Source of the DNA: Sitta carolinensis
Taxonomy: Eukaryota > Chordata > Aves > Passeriformes > Sittidae
Reading direction: 5' to 3'
NCBI GenBank assembly: GCA_032173965.1
Contig: CM063285.1
Coordinates: 22,727,660-22,791,659 of the forward strand
Length of the DNA stretch: 64,000 nt
In this document: piece by piece, positions 49,301 to 63,341 of the stretch
How the letters are laid out: every line of letters begins with the position of its first letter
How positions within the stretch are numbered: the first letter of the stretch is position 1
Position numbers and translations under genes: made by a program
The notes under the pieces: model-generated
The model's database searches: none
What the model saw: only the letters and a program-made list of their open reading frames with translations
What the model was told of the DNA's origin: nothing

Positions 49301-52300
49301 TCAAGAATCTAATGCAGCTTTTCAGAATGAGTCACCTGGAAGAAGATTTCAATATTTCCCTGCTTAACTTTGAGTTAACGTTGCCTGGACTTAGGTGCTT
49401 AAAAGGATCTGACCTTTGGGTAGCTTATCTTTGCATTTCTTTAACTAGGGAATGGTGCCAATGGTGCTAGATATGCTTTGTGGTGACATTGAGCAGGGAT
49501 GTCCAGGATATTTGCATGGGAATCCATATTATACAAGGAGTGCAAAATCTAAACAAAAGTAATCTCTTCTGATGGAGATAGTTCTGTGTGTGCCCACAGT
49601 CTGTGTCAATCACCCAGGCTCCTATGTATGTAATCGATTCTGTCTAGAATACAAATAGCTGTTAAAAAAGTAAACTAAATCCAAACTAAACCTGTCTTTT
49701 TCTCTAGTGAACACCTCAGAACATACATTTCTGTATTCTATTTTTTTTCAGGTAGCAAAACACAGGATTGCAAAATGAAATTCTCAGAAAAAAAAAAAGT
49801 CTTTAAGCTTTGTTTCTGATAAGCAGTTTGAAGAGAAAGCAAATAACTCATTTTTTAGAAATATTTCAATCTTATGTGCAATTTTAAAATGTATATGTAT
49901 ATCTAAAAGAGAAGTCTTGCCCTCCTTTTGCACTCCTTAAGCAGTGCAGCGTTAACTATGAGCTGCTACCAGGAATTTGCTATAGAGAAGCAAGTTCTTG
50001 AAACTCTGACTTCACGTTACAAGTTTAATAATGGATGTGGATACGATTTATCGTACTTATTGGCTGGCATCTATTTTTAAGTTTTTTCTCTCTTTTCAGA
50101 TTTCATGAGCATGGAAAGGGAAGCCAGAAAAGTTTCTTGCTTTTGAATGCATATATTCAGGGAAGGTCTTCAATATTTTAGTACAGAGATAATATAATGC
50201 TGGCAAAATTGAGACTGTGCAGTTTGAGGTGCTTAACGTGAATCATATCATGAGCTCTAAATAGTTCAAAATCTTTATAGTCTTGTCCAGTACTTCAGCT
50301 GTACAAGTCACTACTCTCATATTTATCAATGTTGCATTTTGAAATGCATTAATTTTAATATAAATGCTTTTATATATGTACTAGTGATTTTAATGAAAAT
50401 ATTGTTCATGCTTGCCTCTCGTATTAGAATATTACTTCATATCCCCAGCAATTTGTATTTGGGGCAACATTCACTTGACTCTCCTTGCCATTCAGCAGCT
50501 TGCTACCCTTCCAAAGAACAGGAAAATAAGAGGGAGTGCAAAGTGGTTGTCCCTGAACCATCTAGAACCAGCCAGGCTCATCCCTTCTTCCCCAGACTAG
50601 AAGGGTGAATGCAGTTCAGCACACTAAACGCTTGACAGATTTAGAAGTGTCCAGGTTTCCTTCCAAAGACGCTTTTATTGAAAGGCACTTACTATGCTAG
50701 TTCTCCTACTGACAGCTGCCCTTGGAAAAGAAAAGCTGATGATAGTACCACAGTGGCACAGACAGACTTAACTTGGTTTAGGTGTTTTTTGACTTGTTTT
50801 CAAAGTGGGTAAACTGCCTATAGAAAATGGAGCACTATTAACTAACGACTGTAATTTCTTTGTAAGGCTAGAGCATAGCAATATCTTTTTGCCTCCACCA
50901 AGTCAAGGGCTCCAGTGTAAATATATAAGCAAATAAGAGTAAATTTATTCCAATTCCCCACATGCATGGGTCACTGCAACAAGTAGTGAGAAATCAACAT
51001 TAATGATATCTATGTTCGGCATAATAAGGGGGAAAGAAAAGGAACAGGAATTAGAAGTTTTGCTTTAATTCACTGCATGCATAAAATAAAATGTTTTCCA
51101 TTTTAAATGAGAATTTGGCATTCTCAGTGGTATTCAGAGGGGAGCCTGTGTATATACAGAAGAGATGATCTATCTGTGTCCTGAGAGCTCTGACTGGTAT
51201 GTGGCAATTGGATGTTACTTCTGGCACTGTGTGGGCTTGATCATCTGATGAGTCCCTGGCACAGCAATCTGTGTAGCAAAGATCTGTGAAGACATCAAGG
51301 ACTTGGCAGCATATCTGTATCTTAACAATACAACAAGCCTTGATTTGCCAACAGGTATTGCTGCATGAGTTCATTCACTGAAGGCAGAAACAAAAGCCAG
51401 TTTTTCAGTGAGAGGGGAAGGAGAACAGTCTTGCCAGCTGCATTACTCATTAGTCCTTTCGGCCTAGCTTAACCCTTTTGTGCACAGTGAATCTGTGAGA
51501 GAGCAATGAGGGTTCAGGAGTGTTCGAATGCTTTGTGGATGCTTTCTGCATTTGTTCATCAGCTGCTATAGAGCAGCTGGCCATGCTGCAAGAGGGAAAC
51601 TCTTAAGAATGTGTTTCCAGAACTAACTGCTTGGGCAGTTTGCCCTCCAGTTTGTGAGGCTGTTGTTGGTATTGCGAGGTATGCAAAGATCACAGATACT
51701 GCATTTAAGAGCAGCAGGATCTCTGCTAATTAAGAAATTGTGATAGTGTATGCATGGAGTATCCATTTTTCACCATAAATCCTATTTGCTGTGCAATTAG
51801 CTCAGAACTTCTGTAGCAGAATGATGTGAAATGTGATCAGGTTCTACCATGAAACACACATTCAGTCTCTTCACTTTTATTTCTGGATACTGGTTACTGG
51901 TGCTCATGTCATACTGAGGGACTACAGAAAAACCTTAATTTTAAAATCCCATAGCAATGACAAAAAAATATCTTGAGTACAGTTTTGGCTGCTAGTGGCT
52001 AGAAATTCTACCAAATCCATGTATCAGCATTCATGTACCAAAAATTACATTACTTCAATGTTTAAGCAATGCATTAGAAGGGAAAGAGCATTGTGTGTTC
52101 AGTATGATCAGTATGATCTTTCTGGGGGGGGGAGTTAATTTTATTTTTCAATTTACCTATGAGTTCATTTCCTGAACTCATTTTCCTCTGAACATAGGAA
52201 TAGAAATATGTGGTTTACCTCAGATTACTTTTGAAGAATTACTGCTGCATGGTTAATCCATCTGAATAGCATTTTTAAGATTTTTTCAAATCATGAAAGG

Positions 52301-55300
52301 GGATTTGTACCAGAAGTAGGTGAAGCAAGCAGCCTGGTAAAACTCAGCCTTCACTCCACAGCTATCCAAACAGCCAAAGCAAGCTTGAATCTGTATAAAA
52401 AGTATTGATTGATGTTCAAGTGAGGTCTGTTCCAGGCGATAAATGAACTGGGACCCCCTTATGATCCGGTCAGCAGTCTCTGCTAGGTGATCTATTGGGA
52501 GGTTTTCCCCTCACCCAAACTTAATCCTCAGCCTTTGTGCCAAAATATCAGTTCTGGAAATCATCCTTTGAGACATGATGATGTAGTTTGTTTAAAAAAA
52601 TTATGCATCAACTCCAAAGTGAATATGCAAAGAAAGAGATTTTATTTTTTAAAAATTTATGAATAAGGTATACTTCTGACATATTATTCAAATTTACTTT
52701 TAATTTCATTTTCTGCTGATATCAATGCTTCCTTTATGCCAAATGTTAATTCCTAAGTTATTTCTAGTCTTTATTCTCTATAGCTAAATGTAGTTTCTTG
52801 GTTTTTGTTTCTTTGATAGAGAAAATGTTCCAACCTTAAGGGGAAATATAACTTTTTAACATAATATGTCTCAAAATATAATGTCACGAAAGTGTGAGAA
52901 AGAGAAATTGTGACTACCTTTGTAAGTTGCTTTTAAAAGATCAGTAGTGATAGTTCTCTTTTTACATAAGTAGAAATGTATACTGCTTTTGCCATAGCAG
53001 TTGGCCATGGATTTTTGGCTTACTTAGATTCTACTCTCATCTAACAAAAAGCATTTGTACAAACAATTTATGTTTTCTGTTAAAAGTAAACCCAAGAATC
53101 ATTGGGATTTTTGAAATCTAAGTCTTGGTATTCTGGCTACACTTGGTATTCAAGTACAAATTTAACATCAGAATCCAATAAAGGTATTTTTCTTCAATTT
53201 ATCTGCTTTCTTTATGGCAATTTATAAATGCTGGCTAACCATCAAATCTGTTAAATGCTTCTACTGCTTAGCAAACACATCTTGAAAAAATGCAGCATTT
53301 TTCACTTGGCTTGAGCTAATCGCTGTGTTTCTTTTAAAGTAAGGTGTTCTTCCCATTTAAAAGCTTTTTTGGTTGCTGGTTCTCAACATGCTGTTTGCTG
53401 AGAATAGAATGATTTATTATTTTATGGTGAGAGGGGCAGGATGGTTATAATTTTGCATGGGTTTGTGGTAAATAATGCAACTTATTTTTTAATAGGTGTT
53501 ATGTGACTTTCAGGGATGGCAGATGCCTTGCTGTCAGTTAAACCCTTGATCACAGTTCAAGAACTCAACCTTTAGGACATGAGAAAAACTAGTGGCGTTC
53601 CTTTCCTGCTTCAGCTACACTTTGTTTAATTCTATTTTTTACAAAGTGCTTGTTTTTTCAATGTTAAATCTACTTTTCTTTGAATGAAAATGCAGCAGTT
53701 GCTGGATTGTTTGATTTACTGTTTCTTTCACTAATAGAGGCTGCAGAAATGTATGCTTTGAAGGACCAACTAGAATGGGATAAAATGATTCCTATAGTTT
53801 TGAAAAGAACAGTGATTTTAAAAATAAACCAGCAAAGAAAAAAACCCCACCTTCAGAATATGATATGTGGTGGGTAGAAGGGTTTGGTGCCCACAAATCT
53901 CTTGTGTATTGCTATATATTATTATTTAATTCCTTAGAGTTACTAGATTGTAAGATAATGATTTTGGCATTACTCATATCAAAAACAAACAAACAAAAAA
54001 CACATTTAAAAAAATCAGAAACTATGCTAAGAACTTATATAAATAGTTCTGCTTCACAGACTGGGTTCTTCAAAGATTCTTAGAATTGCAAATGAACAGG
54101 GGGAAAAGAGTATATTGTAGAGGATTTAGTGATGATTTTATTACTTTAAGGAAAATTGCCTTCTCTTAGTTAAAATTTTTATGAGCTTCTTACTTTGACC
54201 TCTTGTTTCTTAGCTAAAATGGATTTTGTGGTCAGGTGACAGTAGCATTATCTGCTGACATCAGTCTGCACAGAGAAGGATGTAGTGTTGGAAACCTTGT
54301 TTTAAGAGCTGATAGCAGTTGCTCAGCTTCCACAGAACACAAGAGTTGCATTGATGTTTCTTGGAGTCTTGTCAGTTGTCCCAACCATTTGCCTTGTCAG
54401 CCTGGAAAGAAAGACTGTGAAATGCCTGTGGTTCCAGTTTCATTAGTAATGTGAGCATGGATTTTCTACACACTGTTCAAGCAATATTTTTTCCCATTAT
54501 TCTTCACAGATTTTAATTACTAAATAATAGCAGATAATGGCAGAAAATAAAAATAAGGGGGTAAAAAGGAATGGAACTGGGCAGATCTAGGGAGCATTCA
54601 CACTGCAAATTAAATTGTAAGATTAGAAACAATTTTTAGGTGTAGCTCCTTATTTTTTACAACCAATGCTGACACTTTTTTCTACCTCTATACTGGATTT
54701 ATAATTTCTTATGGAAGGAGGAATGAAATTTAACATTTTTTAAAGTATTCACTTATTTGTGAAAATCTTCAATTCTGACTGAGAATATGTGCCCTTTCCA
54801 GAAAGATGTAGTTAAGTTGGGGTTTTCTTGTGACAGAATATAATAGAGAATCAATTTCCAGACTCTAGGTTTGTATTTTCTCTCAACACGAGAATGAAGG
54901 TGAACTAAAACTGCAGATAAATAGAAGCATCAGGGAAGGCATAAGATTCTCAGACTAGCTAGCAATTAAAAAAATAATTCCTATGAGCAATAACCTCAAG
55001 CAGAATAGCTGAATTCTATGAATCATATGGATAGTGCATGAATTAAACAAGTACCTGAGTCGAGTTTTGGAAATGTTTGGTTCCCTCATCTCCAGCCTAC
55101 CATTGTCCTAGTCTATGCATCCTTTTAAAGTGCTTTTGTTTAATCACTAAGCAATTAAAATGGAATCTATTTTAGGGTTAATTATTATATACTTATGCTG
55201 AGATTACAATGGATTCCATAAGCAAGGAAAAGAAGAAAATGGTTCTGCAAACAAATTCTTTAGCCATTTGACTTGTTTGGGCTTGCAATGCCTGCATATA

Positions 55301-58300
55301 TCCCCCTTAAATGTAAACGAATTTCCATTGAAATCAGATAGGGCAAATAATCTGATTTGTTTCTGATTCAGCAAGTAATCGTTTATGGTTAATAAAACAG
55401 TTTGTGGGCATTTTGATCTCTGGGGAATTCCTGCTGTCATTTGAATGACAGATTCCTACATTCTTCTCTTGCTCTGAAATATCAGTCAAGTTATTTGACT
55501 GACATTCAGGCCTAAGTACAGATGAGGAGGATTTTATTTGTGTAAATGTAGCAAATGTGTATTTATCTCAGTTTATGTTATGATGTAACTACAGAACATT
55601 TGGAAAGCCAAGCTTATCTGATCATATACTGTTAGTGTGATATAGATATGAAGTTGGAGAGCATTTTGCTTATAGATACCATTTGTTTTAATAGTTACAG
55701 ACTTTGAAAATCTTGTAATTTCTTTAAAACTCCTGTTTAAGTGTGGTGTTAATTATGACCTTGGATTGTGTAGAAGAAATCTCATTAATTAACTTATTCT
55801 GAGATACCTGAATACATGCCTTTTTATACATAGCTTATACAGTTGCTCCTAATACCTTGTTCTTCTCCATCTCTTGCTTATAAGCAAATTAATGATGTTT
55901 ATAAATAGAAACCCTGGAAAACCCAAAGACAGAATTATATATATTCTTTTGTCATTAAAATATAAAAAAAAATATTCATGCAAGGAAAGCATTATGAAAA
56001 GACTGTTTTCCTCTGATTCAAATAATATTTTCTGTGAAAGTTTATTGAAAAAAATTGGGGAAGGAGGAAAGTTATATTTTCCTGAAATAAAAACTAATGA
56101 AGTTATACTTCTGAAGCAAAAAAATACTTTAAAAATAAACAATAAGTCTAACTTTCAAAAAAAAAAGTATAAATGCTCTTTAGACCTTTTTAGTTTTGGA
56201 GACTGAAATGTCAACATTAAATAATTTCAGAACATGCAAATACTTCACATATTATCTTTACAGGGAACAGGTTCCTCCATAAACATATGCCACAAAACCA
56301 CTCCACTTTTTAATAGAACGCAAGTCTTTAGGAGGAAGGGAGAGAGCAAAGGAGATGATGAAAAAACAAACTTTGGGTCAGTAGCCACAAAAGTCATGAA
56401 AAGAATGTATGGATAGAAAAAGCAAAACCTTTAAATGTTTTATAATCAAACATAAATTCAGCCTGAGTTATTGTTTAAACAATTTAGGTATGTAGATACT
56501 AAAAAGAATATGTTTTATATAGGAAAATACAGATTGTCTGACCTCAGTCTTCCATCTTTTTGCATTTTTCATCACACTTCTCTCTTTTATTAGATTATAG
56601 CCCTTGGAGCAAGTGCTTCCTACATCCAAATAGCATGTCACCTTTACTGCCAAATGCCAAATTTGCATAGGCTGTATTGGAAACACATTTATTGGTGTGT
56701 ACAGAACACATGACACTGAAGTTGTTAAATGACCCTATTTACCGGAGTATGTGTCTAGTAAGTGCTTGAAAGAAGAGAGTAAAATGTGTTCTTTCCTCTA
56801 AATACATGAGTACTATTTTATTATACTGTTATTCTTGAGAAACTAAAAAAATATGATGACTTCTTGGTGCAAATAGTCCAGGAGGGTCTGCCATAACCTT
56901 TCTGAATGGGCCTTCCCATACAGTAATATGAGAAAACCTTGATTTTTAAAAGCTACTGCCAGCAGTCAATTCATACTTTACTTAGAAATGGTGATCACAC
57001 TTAAAGACTTTTTAAAATCTGTTCTTTTTTGCTGATTATGATTTAGATGCATTTATTTAATGCTTCAAACATTACAAAAACCATCTAGTCTGAGCACCAA
57101 TCAATTTATGATGGTTATATCATACCCTTCAAAGCATTTCTAACACAAAGTGTCTCATTTCTGCATGTAACAAAGATGACGTTTCAATCAAAGGATTTTT
57201 ATGTAAAATAATTTCTTTTTCTTTTCTTCCTTAACTAGAAATGAGAACAGTTGGAAAACAAGCTGAATTCTGATAGATCTTCATCAGAATTTGAATCTTA
57301 CAGCTAAATTGTTTTTAGGAAAAAAAAAAGACCTTACTTGGAGCAGATCAGCTGCAAATTTAGCAAACATACAGTTACTGTAAGTTTCCTAAATGTCACA
57401 GGGTTGCCTTATATTTGAGTTAAATAACAAAAATATTAGTGTTGTAATAGTTTATGCAACTAGAACCCCCAAAAATTCAATCTTCTAGTTCATCAATTAT
57501 GCAATAACAAATCCAGGGTTTGGGGCTTTTTTCATGTGTGGCATGTCTTTCATCTATGTAGACATCAGAGAATAACAAGAATGTAGTATCTATGCTAGTA
57601 ATGACTTTTTGGCTAGATAAACATTTTGGAGTATCAGCTACTGAAATACTCAACCTTAATTTATCATATAATATTGGAGTTTTGGGTTCAAATTCTCCAG
57701 AAAACAACTTTGAGTCTGGTTATGACAAAAGACAAGAAAAGCAGGTGACAGCTCCCTATTGTTCTTTTGTTTGCTTGCTTTTTTTGTCTTTATGTTGTAT
57801 AATTTTTGTGAATTCTTGTTCTTTCAGGCCTGTGCTTTTCTGTAATAGCAAAACAAATTCAAATGTCTGGATTAAAACTGGGTTTTGGACTAACCTAACT
57901 GGGTTTTGGACACTACAGTTTTGTGTGGAGACTAGATTGCATATCTAATTAAATGTGGGCTTACTGTTGTTCTCTTGAAGAGTGTTTTTCAAGTTAGAAT
58001 TGTAGTAAGCCAATTCAGTGCAGCTGATGTTCAAGATAGAATGAGGCGTAGACTAAAAGCACTCAGGTAATCTTATCTGTTCTCCATCTTTCCTTACCTG
58101 TGAAATTTGTCGGGTTAAATTTTGTCTGGCAAATTTCAAGACAACAAAATAAGCCAAGCTTTGTAATGCTACCAAGTACCCAGAGAAAAGTACATCACAC
58201 AGTAGGACTGAACTTCCTGATACAGGACTTGGATTTACTGTAACTTTTATGGCCTTCTAATATACTGAAATTCAGCCTCTAGTGAATATGCAGGAAGGCA

Positions 58301-59127
58301 AACTTAAATCATCATAACTTCCTTACATTCCAGATGGTTTATATAGGCTTCTGAGATTTACCTTAAACATAAAGTGTATTTGTAGCCTTAAAATTTATCA
58401 TAGAAATTTTTCTGCTGGTACCTTTGGAACAGCACCGTCTTTTCTTTAATGTAATGAGAATGAAGGGAAATGTATTATATCTGTTCTATAAAACCTGAGC
58501 TCCTATCCAAAGCTTCATTATTTTACTAAAGGATAAAACAAGGGTAGGCACACAAGTACTGACCCGGTATATGGAAATCATGATGTCTGAGCTACACTGT
58601 CTCCCCATAATGAGGAACAAATTCTTGTGTAAACAGGTGGCTGGTTTATGCCATCATTGTTGAAACCAGCACACTGGAGTCTATTTTCTAACTAGTTTCT
58701 GCCTTCTTTCACACTGTCATTTCTGAAATTTGGTATTTCAAAACCATTCATCATTGAAGTTTACCTGTTTTGATTTTCTTAAATACCTAGCACCACATCA
58801 AACACCTCAGAATCATGGGCTAAACTAATCTGCATGAAATTAAATTAAACCCAGAATTGCTTTGACATTTCTTCATATTGTAATGTTTAAATTAAAACTT
58901 AATTAAACGCCTCACAGGGAATATCACAATAAAAGTATGACTTGTATTATATTATCTTAGAGTATTTTGTAGGGAGTTCCTTGAGACTGAAGCTCTACTA
59001 GATTGAGTAAAGATTCTTCAGAAATGTTAACTAATCATTGAACTTGTTCCTGAGTTTATAGAGTTTTAGAGGTCCTCAAGTTGATTTGACAGAAACCAGG
59101 TTAAACACAAGTACTAAAATTATATTT

Positions 59128-59275
59128 GGGCTGTCATGAGATGAGGTCAGTTGATCAGAGCACAGTGCTAATGATACCAAGATTGTGGGTACCTTCCCCC
59201 TGCGGGCTATTCACTTCAGAGTTGGACTTGATGATCCTTATGGGTCCCTTCCAACTCAGAAGATTCTGTGATTAA
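59128..59275 (+). mobile_element. tRNA-Ile-derived SINE with a CR1-type tail
   Basis: The left part parallels tRNA-Ile. AGGTCAGTTGATCAGAGCAC matches the D-arm/A-box region, GTGCTAATGATACCAAG matches the anticodon arm with AAT, and GTGGGTACCTTCCCCCTGCG is a decayed T-arm/B-box, followed by GGGCTATTCACTT. The right part, GTTGGACTTGATGATCCTTA and GGGTCCCTTCCAACTCAGAA with ATTCTGTGATT, is a CR1 3' end. This head-plus-tail design lets a CR1 reverse transcriptase mobilise the SINE. It resembles the zebra finch SINE of this type. The B-box is degraded, so the copy is probably inactive. Confidence 0.8.
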
Positions 59276-59900
59276 TCAGTTATTATTTTTCCTTAAATTT
59301 GTTCTTCATTTGTTTGTGACTATTTTAAAGATTTTTGAAAGCCCATAATGATTGAAATCAATATTCTAAGGGTTTTAACAGAGTAAGAAAAGTCACAGTA
59401 ATTACATTATAGCTTTCTGATTATGCAGGAAGGAATTTTTATTTTTGGTGGGGTTTTCTTGTTTGTGTTGTGTCATAGGTGTTGGGGTTTTTTTTGACAC
59501 AATACTCTTCTGTATGTGGAATTTGTTTTAAATAATTGTTAAAGAACAGGGCAAATTTAAACTGTATTATAAAGATTTTTATATCTTTCTGCATTTTATT
59601 GTAAACTTGCAATGCTTGCTATTTTGAAAATCAACACTAAGCATTATCTGAAAATACCTAGGACTGGAATTTAGGAACTTCTGAACAGGAAAACGTGACA
59701 GTGTTTTTTCTGGTGTGTAGTAAATTACATTAGTAGTTTCTGGTTTTTTCTCTCCAGTTTGCAAACAAATGCACACAGTGTGAAATCAGGCTGGCTGCAG
59801 TATCATCAAGTGGATTGCTACTAAATCATGCATTTTGTGACGTGTTCTTGTAAGTGTACAGCTCCCCAGCTACAATTTAAAAGCGCAATCATACGAACTG

Positions 59901-60429
59901 CAAGTCACAATGGAATTTTTTTCTTTACCTACTCTTGAGATCAGAATCTTAGGGTAGAGACACTCTCCGTACATGTGATAAGAGAGAGAATGAGGGGAGA
60001 CGGATCACTAGACTTCCTTCATGTTATTTTTGGATATGACTAGCATTCCTCCCCTTACACACACCCTCTTTTCCCCCAGCCCCCATCTCTTACACGCATT
60101 ACAAGCTCATGCAAACACTCTCACGTACTCTGCAGCAACAGCAAGAGCAACAGTTGGACTGGAGCCAGAGGACTTAAACTCCGCTTCCTCATTGCCAGCA
60201 GGCTTTGTTCTTTGGACTCAGGCAGAACTGGGGAGAACGTCTTCACTGCCGGTCGTGGTGGCTGGAATTTGGCAGTTCAGCTGTCTGTTAAATTTTTCTG
60301 TGCTCCTCTGCGGACTAGGCTGAATTTAGAGCAGCAAAGCTAAGAGCTGGGGCTAGTCAAGAAACCAAGGACCCGCAGACCATCGGCTCTCAGCCTCTTT
60401 GCGGGGTGGGGTCCCTCTGTGCCACAACG
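59901..60429 (+). other. PALLD: Candidate internal promoter and alternative first exon of PALLD
   Basis: A compositionally distinct, less AT-rich block ends at a strong donor, CCACAACG then GTAAGTGCC, at 60430. The last 200 bases before it read like a 5' leader and contain no ATG. Palladin's shorter isoforms are known to arise from internal promoters, which fits the position on the + strand. An upstream acceptor-like CACGTACTCTGCAG at 60123-60136 means it could instead be an internal exon, 60137-60429. Frames here are open in more than one phase, so the openness is not evidence of coding. Confidence 0.45.
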
Positions 60430-63241
60430 GTAAGTGCCAGCATGAAATGTGTATAAAGGTGCAGGAAACTATAAGGTGCTTTAGCTTACTACAGTAGGAG
60501 AGGGGGGGAAAGTACGTGAGTGAATCATACAGTGTGTGCTGTTATAGTGGTCTTGGAGCAGTGCCTAGGAGTAAAATGTTCCTCATTTCTCCCTTTCCAA
60601 AAAGCTTTATAAGAATGTGTGTATTTTAACAAAATTGCTAAGTGTCTGTACAATTTTGGAAAGCTTTCCAAAACGGCTTTATTACTAGGTTTTCTGCAAA
60701 CCTGTTTTGTTTTGAACCATGTGTAGTACAGTAACTTTAACTGGCAGAATAACTCGTTTGTTTTAGGTGCAAGAGCTGAACCTGGGAAGTAAAGGTGTTC
60801 CATCGCAGAGGATATGAGTAGAACTAAAGTTCAGGAGACTGGGGAGTGTGCATCCCAGGACTAGTTTATAGGCACGCAAAATTAGTTTGGTTTAAATGAC
60901 TGGCATTCATTCAGAGCACATCCCCTCCCCCTTCCTTTCCCCACTGTTAGGGGCAAAGTGAATCTCTTTTTATAAACAAAAAACTTTGAGTGTCTACTGT
61001 TCCAGTGCATGCAAGTGAAAGCTAATGTACAGTGCAAAAAGTGTTTAGGCTTGAATAAATGACTCTGAGAGAGGACAGGAGTCCCACAAAAGAGACTGCT
61101 TTCTTCCAATATACGAAATGATTTAGCTGTTCTTGCTTTTTCAAAGTGTTAAGACTGCAAGACTTCTGCCTTTTAAGTTTACTAGCAAAATGGTTTGCTT
61201 TGTTACAAAAGCTTTTTTTTTTTTTTTTTTAATCTCTCAGTATTGTCTTTAGGAAAAGTTTTATAATGGCCAGAAGAACAGAGGCAGGTTAATCCAAATG
61301 CATTGCTTTCAGAAATGCCATCTAGCTGTCAAAGGAAGTTCACTGCAGGGTCCCATTTGTTTTAAAAGTACTGATAAGCCTTGCTATCAACATGCTATTA
61401 TGTCTTGCTCTATGGGTTATCTTAATAAAGTGATAATAAGAAATGCTTGAAATCCCGAAAGTCAACTGTATAATAAATTTGACAAAGAGGGAGGGACCAG
61501 GTGATTGAATGTACTTTTGTACTTTGAAAAGAAAAAGACCGAGGAAACCTTACTGGGACAATAGACCTGAAAAGGGGGAAAAATTCCTTTCCCTTGCCTT
61601 AACTCTGGCTCCATCAATTCCTTCAAGTAGTTATTCAAATATTTTTTGTTGACAAAGTGAGTGCTCCCTTCTCTCTACCCAGTTATTAACTGCTGGTGAT
61701 CAAGTATTTGTGAAGGTGAATCTTGTCACATGAAAAACATGCTGAATGAGCAAATGTGTGATTGTGCAAAGTATAGCAGTCACAGTCAATTAACTGTTTA
61801 TTTGAGACCTCTGTGTTTGTTTTTTCTAATTTAGTAACTCAAAACCAAAGCTTTGTCATTCTGACTTTCCCCCTTAATTCGGGAGAATACTCAGTTTGGT
61901 GTGGTAATTGTTAAAAATGATCTGCTTGAAACCGTGCTCAGCAGCACAGCATGCATTTAGTTAGGATGTTGGGGATGTTTATTACACTTTGCTTGCCAGA
62001 TACTAAGGCATTTCTTTCTATAGTAGTTACTAACTCTATTTATGGCAAGTTATTCAATGAACAGGAGTCACACACTAGAACTAGCGAAGATTCTTTTTCA
62101 GATCTAAAAATGGAATACTGTTTTCCTCAGTTGGACCCCCCTCTACCAATGGCACCATGTCAGGTTGCCTCAGCAGCTGCTTTCAGTTTCACAATTTACA
62201 TGGGTGCTATAATGACATTTTTTCTCATTGATGTGGTGGAAAAATCTGACATCTTTATGTTGCTTTTCCTGCTTTGATATGTTAAAGCAAATTTTCTATT
62301 GACTGTGAGGTTTGGCAATGAGTGTTGAGTTCAGAGATGGGCCTGTACCAAAATCCCTGGATTCCTACATCCATGAAGTATAAGAAGGTTAATAACTGGA
62401 TCCAAATGTCTTGGCTCTGGTCTATTCCTGTTTTAAATGCACATTGCTTTGGCCACATGTTTAAATTGTTTTTTGAGGTGATTAAGACTGAAAGAAATCT
62501 TTCAGGCTCCAGACACAGTTTTAAAGAGGAAATGGCATTTAAGAATCTTACAGTTATTTAAGCAAAGCTTGCTCATTTGCTGTTTAAATGTGACTTTTAG
62601 GAGTCCCCAGGGACCTACATTCCCTTTCCTCTGTTATAACTTTAGATGTAAGTAATATTTTGAACTCCTTTTGAGATGTGCTGAGGAAGCTAAGGTGGTT
62701 TTGTGTCCTTTCTATTCGTTCAAGGAGACTGGTTAAGTAGGCTAGCAGCATACATTCCGGTAATGCAGATACCTCAAAATGGTTTCTGATCCTAACTGAT
62801 CTCCCTATAAGCTTTTAAGAAAGTGTCATGTATGTATATACTAAACTGAAAAAAATTGTGGTGGCCTATGGTAAGAAATTCTGTTGTAATGTCATGTAGG
62901 AGGCTGCACAGATTGTTGCTGAAATGGTGTATATTCTGTTTTTTTAATTGATCAGCTTCTCCTACTCTGGCTAGCTTAATGGATTTAGTGGCTCTCTGTG
63001 AATACAATTACATATGCATCTGCCAGCTGCTTGTGGTGTCCCTGCTTCAGCAAGAAAAGCTGTTCTTTGGCTGTGTTGGCTCAGTGTGCTTTGTGGCACA
63101 CAACACTGATTTATTAGGCAGTAGATGCATTTTTTTTTTCTCTCTTTTTCTTGAATGATTGAACTATGATGTCACTTTTTTGTCTTGGCTTTAACCTTGT
63201 AGAAAACTTTTTTTTTTTTTCTTTTTTTTTTTTTCCTGCAG
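60430..63241 (+). other. PALLD: PALLD intron following the alternative first exon
   Basis: AT-rich, with a poly-T run of 18 at 61213-61230. No coding-like segment is supported. Confidence 0.45.
61213..61230. repeat. Poly-T run of 18
   Basis: Uninterrupted T run in intron. Confidence 0.9.
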
Positions 63242-63341
63242 ACTATTCTCTTAACACTAGGAAAGTGGGAAATATCTCAGTGCTCATTGCAGAGCAGCTC
63301 TGTCTATCCCAGCACATTCCAGGGCCACCGAATCATTTGTG
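63242..63341 (+). other. PALLD: Candidate 100-base PALLD exon, probably untranslated
   Basis: A very strong acceptor, two runs of 13 T and then CCTGCAG, precedes 63242. The donor is TTTGTG then GTGAGA at 63342. Joined to the long-isoform exon in its phase, the frame meets TAA within five codons. It is therefore not the missing Ig exon and more likely a leader exon for the 60.4 kb start. It contains no ATG. Two of its three frames are open, so a coding role in another frame is not excluded. Confidence 0.4.

Larger units (their letters stand above)
23778..59900 (+). other. PALLD: Large PALLD intron
   Basis: No segment matching the second half of Ig domain 1 (a Trp-Phe-Cys start and a Tyr-Thr-Cys motif) was found, so the next long-isoform exon is probably beyond the window. 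The intron is AT-rich and repeat-poor. Its contents are listed separately: a CpG pocket, tandem duplications, a CR1 tail, a hairpin, poly-A/T runs, an A/C-rich tract and a SINE. Confidence 0.7.

Noticed and set aside
55849..56206. Overlapping 97- and 110-codon frames on opposite strands
   Set aside because: AT-rich Lys/Ile/Phe-biased translation with no splice sites or recognisable domain.
59128..59210. Functional tRNA-Ile gene
   Set aside because: The T-arm/B-box is degraded, the acceptor stem does not close cleanly, and a CR1 tail follows directly. It is a SINE.
60021..60323. + strand 100-codon frame in the candidate alternative exon
   Set aside because: Another frame is also open over the same bases, and the ATG context and composition do not look coding. 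It was treated as leader sequence.
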